Shown here in pieces: positions 49,984 through 56,691 of a stretch of DNA of 64,000 bases; the stretch's first letter is position 1, and each line of letters opens with the position of its first letter. Location: contig DAHUYO010000010.1 of NCBI GenBank assembly GCA_027315185.1, forward strand, positions 1-64,000, written 5' to 3'. A program made the translations under genes and the position numbers. The notes beneath the pieces are model-generated. The model did not search any database. It saw only the letters and a program-made list of their open reading frames with translations, and was not told the DNA's origin. Source of the stretch: Acidobacteriota bacterium. GTDB taxonomy: Bacteria > Acidobacteriota > Terriglobia > Terriglobales > SCQP01.

Positions 49984-50727
49984 TTATTCGCGGGCGAAAG
50001 CGCTAAATGCGAGGACGACGGCCAGCGCGGCGATGGGCAGCAGCAGCGCCTTGGCGCCCCAGGCCGGTTTGCCGGCGGCGCCGGCGATGACGCCCGCGAA
50101 AAAGGCAGTCCAGATGCCAGCGGCGATGAAGGCGTGGCGCAACCGGGCGTGTCCGGCCCGGCGGCCGGCAGCGTCGAGGGCGCGGAGGGAATACAAATAC
50201 TGCACCGTCCCTTCGCTGAAGGTGTTCAGCGCGCCGGTGAAATAGGTGGTCGCGATGGGAATGTCGCCGACGCGGGTGACGGCGATGGTTTGCAGGCCCA
50301 TGGCCAGCACCGGCAAGGCCACGACGGCCCAGCGCAGGCCGCCGCGGACGTCCAGCACATGGCCGCGGGTCAGGGTGGCGGCGGCGGCCAGGAAGCCCGC
50401 GAGCAGCACGATCTCCAAAATCAGCAGCAGGCGCGCGCCATGATGGCGGTTGCGGCGGCTGTGCTCCATGATGGCGGCGCCGGCCAGCATGCCGGCCACG
50501 AACATCGCGATCGGCCAGCCGTACCAGGCGACGTGACGCCACCGGCCGACGGACAAAAACAGCCCGAAGCGGGCGGTATTGCCGCTTTGGTGCGCGGTGA
50601 AGACGCGCGCCAGGAACAAATAGCCGAACGCGTCCACGAAACCCGCCGCCCAGGCCATCAACGCCGCCAACCCGAGCTGGCCGCGCCAGGAGGCGGCGGG
50701 CGGCGGAATGGGATGCGCATGCGCCAT
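49984..50727 (-). CDS. DUF1275 (YoaK-like) membrane protein
   Basis: A 247-residue protein with about six helices. Family hallmarks are GFVDAFGYLFLARVFTAHQSGNTARFGL and VLAMGLQTIAVTRVGDIPIATTYFTGAL. The function of the family is not established; a transporter-like role is only a guess. ATG at 50727. It has no close operon partner and is separated from yacG by 64 bp. Confidence 0.88.
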   Translation of the reverse strand: MAHAHPIPPPAASWRGQLGLAALMAWAAGFVDAFGYLFLARVFTAHQSGNTARFGLFLSVGRWRHVAWYGWPIAMFVAGMLAGAAIMEHSRRNRHHGARLLLILEIVLLAGFLAAAATLTRGHVLDVRGGLRWAVVALPVLAMGLQTIAVTRVGDIPIATTYFTGALNTFSEGTVQYLYSLRALDAAGRRAGHARLRHAFIAAGIWTAFFAGVIAGAAGKPAWGAKALLLPIAALAVVLAFSAFARE

Positions 50728-51206
50728 CGCCGCCTATTGTACTGGGCATTGCTTGGCGCGGGCCCCGGCGCGGCTGCCCACCCCAACGCGCGCCGCTGCG
50801 CGTTGGGGACCCCGGGTGCGCCGCGCGTCCCGCTTACGCGGCGGCTGGGCCGGGGACCCCAGCCCGCCCCAGCCCAGCCGACGCGTCGCTCCACCCCAAG
50901 GCGCACCGCTGCGTGTTGGGGACCCCGGCTTTGGGGGCCGCGCCTCGTCGCTGCTGGGCGGGCCGCAGCGATTGCCAGCGCGCCTGCGGCGCCGGGGAAT
51001 CTCGCGGCCTCTCCGCGCCCGCTTTGCTCCCCGAGCCAATGGCGCGGCCCCCGCGAATGGAATCCGCGTCGCGGACCGCCCGGGTGCGTGGCGGGCGGGG
51101 TGAACCGGCGCGGCAGGGCGCTGCGGTTGTCGGCGCGCGCCTCCGCGCGCGCGGGCGTCGTTCGCGCGCCGGCCATACCCAGCGGCTGGGCCACCGCCCA
51201 TGCGCC
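50728..51206. other. 479-bp GC-rich spacer with palindromic repeats
   Basis: No supported gene. Two copies of a 37-bp palindromic element (50779-50815 and 50892-50928) are present, and the remainder is very GC-rich without recognisable signals. All frames crossing it are Arg/Pro/Ala-rich shadows. Confidence 0.6.
50779..50928. repeat. Repeat H: two 37-bp palindromic copies
   Basis: Copies at 50779-50815 and 50892-50928 differ at three positions. Copy 1 forms a perfect 11-bp stem CCCCAACGCGC/GCGCGTTGGGG around GCCGCT. Both are followed by ACCCCGG. REP-like. Confidence 0.75.
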
Positions 51207-51437
51207 CTATGGGCGCGGCGGTTCGCCGGATTCTTCCCGATACTCCCTGGCGCCGGTGGCGTCATTGACCCACACGCGCATCAGCCGTCCGGTGCCCGGA
51301 TCGCGAAACACCTCCGGCGTCGGCTTTGCCGCGCCCGCGCCCGCTCCGCCGGGCGTTCCGCCGCCGGTGTACCGCCGGCGGTCCATGGCGAAATACAGCC
51401 CCACCACGACCGCGATCACGATCACCGCAATCCACAT
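51207..51437 (-). CDS. Small single-pass membrane protein
   Basis: A 76-residue protein with an N-terminal helix (MWIAVIVIAVVVGLYFAM), a basic stop-transfer (DRRRY), a Gly/Ala linker and a polar C-terminal domain (PTPEVFRDPGTGRLMRVWVNDATGAREYREE). Family unknown to me. The start is decided by GGAG six bases before ATG 51437. The longer frame from 51494 lacks such a site. Confidence 0.68.
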   Translation of the reverse strand: MWIAVIVIAVVVGLYFAMDRRRYTGGGTPGGAGAGAAKPTPEVFRDPGTGRLMRVWVNDATGAREYREESGEPPRP

Positions 51438-51563
51438 GGCTAGCTCCGTCGCATCATGAAGTTCCCATCGCACCGCCATCCGCCCCAAGCCCAAAACGCA
51501 GCCAGGCGGGGCGCCACGCCGCGCGGCGCGCCGTGGCGCACGGCAGACAGCGGCGCCGCCGGC

Positions 51564-51893
51564 CTACGCCGGCGGCGCGGGATCCAGCACCACCGCCGTC
51601 CCATACGCCACCACCTCGGTCATCGTCTGGCCCATCTCCGAGGAATCGAAGCGCATCATCACCACCGCATTCGCCCCGACCAGGCGCGCGTTCTCGATCA
51701 TGCGGTCCAGCGCGTGCCGCCGCGTGTCCTCGACCAGCCGGGTGTATTCGGTGATCTCGCCGCCGCCCAGCGAACGTAGCGCCGCGCTGACGTTGCCCAC
51801 CAAACTGCGGCTGCGCACCACCACGCCGAAAATCTGCCCCTTGACCGCCGTCACCCGATACCCCGGCACGTTTTCCGTCGTCGTCACAAGCAT
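51564..51893 (-). CDS. YbjQ/UPF0145 family protein
   Basis: A 109-residue protein of the YbjQ (DUF74) family: MLVTTTENVPGYRVTAVKGQIFGVVVRSRSLVGNVSAALRSLGGG appears in order. ENARLVGANAVVMMRFDSSEMG and EVVAYGTAVVL follow. Members form pentamers and have been called heavy-metal-binding, without firm function. ATG 51893 is the family start; upstream extension to 51950 is not conserved. It lies between the small membrane protein gene and sir2. Confidence 0.9.
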   Translation of the reverse strand: MLVTTTENVPGYRVTAVKGQIFGVVVRSRSLVGNVSAALRSLGGGEITEYTRLVEDTRRHALDRMIENARLVGANAVVMMRFDSSEMGQTMTEVVAYGTAVVLDPAPPA

Positions 51894-51986
51894 CCCAGTC
51901 GCCTCCGGCGCGGGCGCCTCACCACCGCCCCGCGCCGTTGACAATAGCACGAGCGGGGGGCGGGGGGCGCGGCGCTGCGACCCGCC

Positions 51987-53261
51987 CTAGGCGCCGACTG
52001 GCGCGACCCGGTCAGCGAAGGCTTTGAAGCCGTCCCAGTGGGCCTCGACCGAACCCGGCGGGAGGTCGAGGGTTTCGGCCACGCGGCCCAATAGCCCGTC
52101 GTCCTGGCCCAGGGAGACCAGCACGGCCCTGGGCGGCCGAGCCGGCCGGCCCTGCCTTGCCTTGCGGATCAATTCGCGCTGGTTCCCGTCGGTTGTAGGC
52201 GCGCTCCAGCCGATGACGAATATCTCGTGAGCGCCATGCAGTACCTCGGATTCGAGGTGGGCGGTTCCAGCGACCGCGGTTGGTGGCACCTCAGCCTTGG
52301 CGGGCTCCGCTGGGGGCACGATGTAGCACTGGACGTCTCCCGAGGCAGCCGGGGCGCCCCAGCGAACGTGGTTGAAAGTGCCCGCCAGGTCGCAGCTTCG
52401 CAGGCGGCCGCAATGGTCCATGGGGATTATCACTGGCTCGTCGCAGAACTCAAGTCCGGACCCGCCCTGGTTGTAGGGCTGCCGCAGTGGCAGAAGCCAG
52501 TTCACGGAGCCGTGCGGCTTTAGGATCCAACAGTCCGAAGCCGCCTCCTTGATCGGGACGGTTGTCGGGACCTGGGCCGCGCCGCCCGGGGCGCCGCCGG
52601 CCACCGCGCGGGGATCCGCGATGAGGCCGTGGCCGGCTTTGAAACCGTAGCCGGTACTGGGATGCCACCGCACCTTGGCGCACGACTGCACCGCGCGGTC
52701 TAGCAAGAGGTCGTAATTGAAGCTCACGAAGTCGTGCCGACCGCCCAAGGCGAAGCGTGCGCGCAGGAACCGCTCCAGGGGGTTCAGGTCGGCATTCCAG
52801 CCGAGGAGGAAAAACAGCCGCGCGATGGCGTAGCGGAACTGCTGCGCCAAGCGCCCGGGCCCGCCGCCCGCCGCCGCGCGGTTGGGCTCCTCAGGGTTGT
52901 CGGCTCTTCGGAGCAGGTCCTCCACGGACTCGGGGTCCCGGCTGCAAACCGCCGCTGCGAGCCGGCGGAGCGCTGCGCGCCGTTCGAGATCGCTCGGCGC
53001 GGGCAACCCGATGATGTCCCAGTATTCCCCGGCGGCGACCCTCGCCTCCTCCGGCTCGGAACAGTACAGGCACCGACCCTTGCCCGCCCCTTCCGCCAAC
53101 GCCAGCAGCTTCGCGATGACGGCGTCGTCGTATTTCAGCGCGTAGTCCGCCATGACCTGCATGAAATCCCCCATCAGCGGAATCGGATAACCGGGCCGTT
53201 GGAGGGATCGGGACAGACCTGCGCCGATGAAATACACCGAATTGTTTCCGGTCGCCTGCAT
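51987..53261 (-). CDS. Stand-alone SIR2-like domain protein (possible defence or NAD-consuming enzyme)
   Basis: A 424-residue soluble protein. SIR2-fold motifs are NSVYFIGAGLSRSL (GAGxS, NAD-binding loop), HDFVSFNYDLLLDRAV (NYD motif) and ILKPHGSVNWLLPL (catalytic-type His). A C-terminal strand IFVIGWSAPTTDGNQREL resembles the closing Rossmann motif. CLYC plus further Cys suggests a possible metal site. Such proteins degrade NAD in several antiphage systems, but no partner gene is adjacent. A 23-bp palindrome sits seven bases upstream of the start, where the Shine-Dalgarno site should be. A RelBE pair is encoded upstream on the same strand. Confidence 0.75.
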   Translation of the reverse strand: MQATGNNSVYFIGAGLSRSLQRPGYPIPLMGDFMQVMADYALKYDDAVIAKLLALAEGAGKGRCLYCSEPEEARVAAGEYWDIIGLPAPSDLERRAALRRLAAAVCSRDPESVEDLLRRADNPEEPNRAAAGGGPGRLAQQFRYAIARLFFLLGWNADLNPLERFLRARFALGGRHDFVSFNYDLLLDRAVQSCAKVRWHPSTGYGFKAGHGLIADPRAVAGGAPGGAAQVPTTVPIKEAASDCWILKPHGSVNWLLPLRQPYNQGGSGLEFCDEPVIIPMDHCGRLRSCDLAGTFNHVRWGAPAASGDVQCYIVPPAEPAKAEVPPTAVAGTAHLESEVLHGAHEIFVIGWSAPTTDGNQRELIRKARQGRPARPPRAVLVSLGQDDGLLGRVAETLDLPPGSVEAHWDGFKAFADRVAPVGA

Positions 53262-53268
53262 GCCGGGG

Positions 53269-53291
53269 CGCCCCGCCCGTCGGGCGGGGCG
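53269..53291. repeat. Palindrome immediately upstream of the SIR2-like gene
   Basis: CGCCCCGCCCG-T-CGGGCGGGGCG is a perfect 11-bp stem with a one-base centre. On the minus strand it ends seven bases before the ATG and leaves no visible Shine-Dalgarno sequence. It is related to the GCCCCGCC hairpins of repeat I. Confidence 0.75.
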
Positions 53292-53386
53292 TTAGGGGGG
53301 AGTGTACCACCGGGCGCAGCGGGGCCGGCCGGGTGCGGGCGGCGATGAGGCCAACCTGGTTGCCGCTCCGCGCGCTGGGGCCGGGC

Positions 53387-53656
53387 TCAGCGATAGATGT
53401 CCTTCCGGTGTCCGACGCGCAGGATCAACACGACCTGGCGGTCATCCTCGATTTTGCCCAGCAGCCGGTAGTCACCGACGCGGTATTTCCAAAACTCCCC
53501 TAGCCGGGATCCGTGCAGCGCCTGGCCGATGGCGCGCGGGTCGTCCCGTCCCGCTACGCGCTCGCGCAAAAAGCTCAGAATTCGCCGCCGATTCTGTGGG
53601 TCCAGGCCGGCGAGTTCCCGTTCCGCGGATTCCGCCAGTTCAACCTTCCATGCCAT
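53387..53656 (-). CDS. RelE/ParE-superfamily toxin
   Basis: An 89-residue protein with the RelE fold order: VELAESAERELAGLDPQNRRRILSFLRERV, then ALHGSRLGEFWKYRVGDYRLLGKIEDDRQVVLILRVGHRKDIYR. The C-terminal Arg-x-Gly-His-Arg-x-x-x-Tyr resembles the catalytic residues of ribosome-dependent mRNA endonucleases. Its start overlaps the antitoxin gene by 17 bases, the usual antitoxin-first order. Confidence 0.93.
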   Translation of the reverse strand: MAWKVELAESAERELAGLDPQNRRRILSFLRERVAGRDDPRAIGQALHGSRLGEFWKYRVGDYRLLGKIEDDRQVVLILRVGHRKDIYR

Positions 53657-53864
53657 GGCGTTTCATGGCGTCGTCGAGCGGGACACGGCGCTCTTCGCCC
53701 CGCTGGACGCGCTCAAGCGCCTGCTCGGCCAAATAAAGGTCTTCCATGTCGTCCAGGTATTCGAGGATCGCCTGGCGGGCGTAGAAGGTCTTGGTCCGGC
53801 CGGTGCGCCGCGCCAGCCGCTCCAGGCGCTTCTCAATGGACGGTGGCAGTCGAATCGCAATCAT
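53640..53864 (-). CDS. Ribbon-helix-helix antitoxin (RelB/CopG-like)
   Basis: A 74-residue protein beginning MIAIRLPPSIEKRLERLARRTGRTKTFYARQAI, a ribbon-helix-helix DNA-binding domain. An acidic toxin-binding tail follows (EYLDDMEDLYLAEQALERVQRGEE). It neutralises the RelE toxin encoded downstream and probably represses the operon. Two near-identical 12-mers (GCAATCATCGCG at 53857 and GCAATCATAGCG at 53881) flank the start and may be operator half-sites. ATG 53864 is used; a longer frame to 53909 includes the operator. Confidence 0.92.
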   Translation of the reverse strand: MIAIRLPPSIEKRLERLARRTGRTKTFYARQAILEYLDDMEDLYLAEQALERVQRGEERRVPLDDAMKRHGMEG

Positions 53865-53919
53865 CGCGTAACCCCGCAATGCAATCATAGCGCCCGGGCC
53901 CGTTTGCACGTCTCCCGGT

Positions 53920-53945
53920 GGCGGGGCTGGGGCCCGCGCCGGTCA
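53920..53945. repeat. Dispersed repeat I, partial copy 3 (overlaps the yraN stop)
   Basis: GGCGGGGCTGGGGCCCGCGC followed by CGGTCA matches the right half of 42181-42220 and supplies the yraN stop codon. Confidence 0.5.
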
Positions 53946-54461
53946 GTGGAAGGCGTCGCGGAGGAGTTCGATCTCCGGCCGGGGCTGATCGGGACCGTAG
54001 ACGGAGACCACGTCGAAGCGATAGGCGCAGCGCCAGCCGCGCAGGCGCAGATAGTTTTTGGCGCCGGCGATTAGGCGGCGGCGCTTGCCGCGGTGCACCG
54101 CCCGCTCGGCGGCGAAGCCCGCCTGGCGGCGCGCCCGCGTCTTTACCTCCACGAACACCAGCGTTCGGCCCTGCCAGGCGATCAGGTCCATTTCCGCCCA
54201 GCGCCGCCCGGCGAATTGCTGCCGCAGGTTGGCGGCGATGATGCGATAGCCTTGCCGCTCCAGAAACGCCCGGGCGCATTCCTCGCCGCGCCGCCCGATG
54301 CGGCGGTGGGCCGCCTCGGCCGGCGGCGGCGTGGCGGGCCCGCGGAGGCGGCATGCCGTTCGCGCCAGGGCCTGCCCGCAGCGCTCCCGCAGCCGCGCCC
54401 ACCAAGGGCGGGCGAAGGCGACGGCTTGCCGCCGCACGGGGTTCAGCCGGGAGCGCCGCAT
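53943..54461 (-). CDS. yraN: YraN/UPF0102 endonuclease-like protein
   Basis: A 172-residue protein. The C-terminal 115 residues are the UPF0102 restriction-endonuclease-fold domain: RRGEECARAFLERQGYRIIAANLR, then AEMDLIAWQGRTLVFVEVKTR (the D-ExK type site) and AERAVHRGKRRRLIAGAKNYL. Its biological role is not settled; it is often near rnhB and DNA-processing genes. The first 50 residues are Arg-rich and unusual. ATG 54461 is preferred, but the true start could be later. Confidence 0.9.
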   Translation of the reverse strand: MRRSRLNPVRRQAVAFARPWWARLRERCGQALARTACRLRGPATPPPAEAAHRRIGRRGEECARAFLERQGYRIIAANLRQQFAGRRWAEMDLIAWQGRTLVFVEVKTRARRQAGFAAERAVHRGKRRRLIAGAKNYLRLRGWRCAYRFDVVSVYGPDQPRPEIELLRDAFH

Positions 54462-54708
54462 ATCGGTAGTGTTGCCGCTGGTGGCTGTTGGGGCGACGGC
54501 AAATCTACCTTCGGCCGTCGTCCCGCTTCCCGCTTTGGAACTGCCGGGATGTCGGCGCTCGCGGCAGGGCACTGGCTTTTCGGCAGCTGCGGGACCGGCA
54601 GTTCCGCCGCCCGGAGGGCGACGGCACGCAGGGCAAGAGCCCTACCCCACGGGCGCGGCGCCGGCACGCAGGGGCAACGATGCGAAAATTGCCGCAGGAG
54701 GTTCGCAC

Positions 54709-55377
54709 GTGCAGCCGACACCGCCGCCGTGGCGCTTGCGCGTGGCGCAAGAGGAAGACATTCCCGCCATCGGCGCGCTGATCGCCGCCTCCGTGCGCGG
54801 CCTCAGCTGTCCCGAGTACAGCCCCGAACAGCGCGAACGGGCGCTGGAAACCGTCTTCACCGTGGACACGCGGCTGATCGCCGACGGAACTTATTTCGTG
54901 GCGACAGTTCCCGGGGAGGAAGTCGCCGACGGCGGAGCAACGCCGGTCGCCGCTGGCGCCGCGGCGGCCGGCGCCGCGGCCGCCGGGAAATCCCCCGTGC
55001 TCGCCGGTTGCGGCGGCTGGAGCCGGCGCAAAACGCTCTTCGGCGGCGACCTGCACGCCGTGCGCGACGATGGCTGGCTGGATCCCGCCAGCGACGCCGC
55101 TAAAATCCGCGCCATCTTCGTCCATCCCCGCTGGGCGCGGCAGGGCGTGGGCGGCGCGCTGCTCCGCGCCGCCGAAGCCGCCGCGACCGCCGCCGGTTTC
55201 ACGCAACTGGAGATGGGCGCCACGCTGACCGGAGCTCCGCTCTATCGCCGCGCGGGATACGCGGACGTCCAGCGGGTGGAGGCGCCCATTGGCGGCGGCC
55301 TGACGCTGCCGGTCATCTTGATGGCCAAGCGCCTGCCCGCGGCGGCCGGCGCGGGCAGCGCCACGGGAGGGAGATAG
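54709..55377 (+). CDS. GNAT-family N-acetyltransferase
   Basis: A 222-residue acetyltransferase: RVAQEEDIPAIGALIAASVRGLS at the N-terminus and the acetyl-CoA loop IRAIFVHPRWARQGVGGALLRAAE near residue 155. A low-complexity Ala/Gly insert (about 75-100) lies between strands. No ATG is suitable. GTG at 54709 is fixed by AGGAGG at 54696-54701, seven bases upstream. The gene ends four bases before the LigD-polymerase start, so the two are co-transcribed. Substrate unknown. Confidence 0.87.
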   Translation: MQPTPPPWRLRVAQEEDIPAIGALIAASVRGLSCPEYSPEQRERALETVFTVDTRLIADGTYFVATVPGEEVADGGATPVAAGAAAAGAAAAGKSPVLAGCGGWSRRKTLFGGDLHAVRDDGWLDPASDAAKIRAIFVHPRWARQGVGGALLRAAEAAATAAGFTQLEMGATLTGAPLYRRAGYADVQRVEAPIGGGLTLPVILMAKRLPAAAGAGSATGGR

Positions 55378-55381
55378 AAAG

Positions 55382-56515
55382 ATGTCTCGCGCCCGCCCTC
55401 CAGTCCGGAAGACCTCCGAGCGGAAAGCCTATCGGCGGGAAGCCGCCAAGCCCGTGGTCCGCCGCGCGGCTTGGCGCGGCGCCCCCGGCCAGCTCCGCGA
55501 CGCCGCCCTGCGCCGCCAGCCCGGCCGCCAGCTGCTAGGCCCGCTGCCGCTGCCGACCGGCGCGGCCGGCGGGGTGCTCGACGTGGACGGCGCCGCGGTG
55601 CCGCTCAGCAATCTCGGCAAAATCTATTTCCCGGCGCAGGCCGGCGCGCCGGCGCTGGCGAAGCGCGACCTGCTGGATTACACGCACGACGTCGCGGAAT
55701 TCCTGCTGCCCCATCTGCTCGATCGTCCCTACACGCTGAAGCGCTTTCCCGACGGCATGCGCGGCAGCTATTTTTTCCAAAAGGAAGCCGGCAGGCAGAT
55801 GCCCGCCTGGGTGCGGACGCAGGCGATCCGCGCCGAGGGCGAACGCCGCCGCATCAACTTCGTTTTGTGCAATGACCGGGCCACGCTGCTCTATCTGGTC
55901 AACCTCGGCTGCATTGATCACAACGCCTGGATGAGCCGCGTGCAATCGCCCGCCGAGCCCGATTTCATCCTCCTGGACCTGGACCCCGGCCCGCGCGCCG
56001 GCTTCGATCGCGTGGTGCGCGTGGCGCGGGAGCTGGGCCGCATCTGCGACGCCGCCGGCATCGTGGCGCTGCCCAAAACCAGCGGTGCGACCGGCATGCA
56101 CCTCTTCATTCCCCTGGCGCCAGGCCACACCTTCGCGCAAAGCGCCCGCTTCGCGGAGATTTTGTTTCGGCACGCCGCCGCCCGGCTGCCGGACATCACC
56201 ACCGGGGAATGGGCGCTGTCCCGCCGTCCCAGCGACCGCGTGTTTCTCGATTGGCGGCAAAACGCCCGCGGCAAGACCGTGCCGCCGCCTTATTCTCCGC
56301 GCCCGCGGCCGGGCGCGCCGGTCTCCACGCCGCTGCGCTGGGCGGAGGTCAAGCCGGGCCTGGATCCCGCCCAGTTCACCATCCGCAATCTTCGCCGCCG
56401 TCTGGCCCGGCTGGGCGATCTGTTCGCCCCCGCCCTGCCCGGTAGCGGCCAGGGCCAGCAGATCGCCGCCATGGTGGAAGGGTTGGAGCGCGCCAAGCTC
56501 CCTCGCGCCGGCTAG
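55382..56515 (+). CDS. Stand-alone LigD polymerase-domain (archaeo-eukaryotic primase) protein
   Basis: A 377-residue protein with a basic tail (1-60), then the LigD-POL domain: LSNLGKIYFPAQ, LKRFPDGMRGSYFFQKEAG, the metal-binding DLDPGP (DxD), TSGATGMHLFIPL and FLDWRQNARGKTVPPPYSPR. In bacterial end joining this domain adds nucleotides at broken ends. Neither ligase nor phosphoesterase domains are fused, and no ku or ligase gene is adjacent. Overlaps in function with the NAD ligase gene further right are not implied. Confidence 0.92.
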   Translation: MSRARPPVRKTSERKAYRREAAKPVVRRAAWRGAPGQLRDAALRRQPGRQLLGPLPLPTGAAGGVLDVDGAAVPLSNLGKIYFPAQAGAPALAKRDLLDYTHDVAEFLLPHLLDRPYTLKRFPDGMRGSYFFQKEAGRQMPAWVRTQAIRAEGERRRINFVLCNDRATLLYLVNLGCIDHNAWMSRVQSPAEPDFILLDLDPGPRAGFDRVVRVARELGRICDAAGIVALPKTSGATGMHLFIPLAPGHTFAQSARFAEILFRHAAARLPDITTGEWALSRRPSDRVFLDWRQNARGKTVPPPYSPRPRPGAPVSTPLRWAEVKPGLDPAQFTIRNLRRRLARLGDLFAPALPGSGQGQQIAAMVEGLERAKLPRAG

Positions 56516-56526
56516 CAGCGGAGATT

Positions 56527-56625
56527 GTAGGGTAGCCGTGCTCGGCTGCCCAGCTAAGCTGCCGTCCTCGGCTGCCAATCCCGCGCGGGCAAGAGGCGGA
56601 CAGGCGAGGACGCCCATCCCACTTT
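56527..56625. repeat. Dispersed repeat F, inverted copy
   Basis: Reverse-complement similarity to 40091-40229. The modules CCTCGGCTGCCAATCCCGCG and CAGGCGAGGACGCCCATCCC both occur inverted. It lies between the LigD-type gene and the GH9 gene. Confidence 0.75.
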
Positions 56626-56691
56626 CTTCGCTGCAACGCCGGCCACCGCCGGCACGGTATATACTCACCCGTCGCACCCGAAGAACATCCC

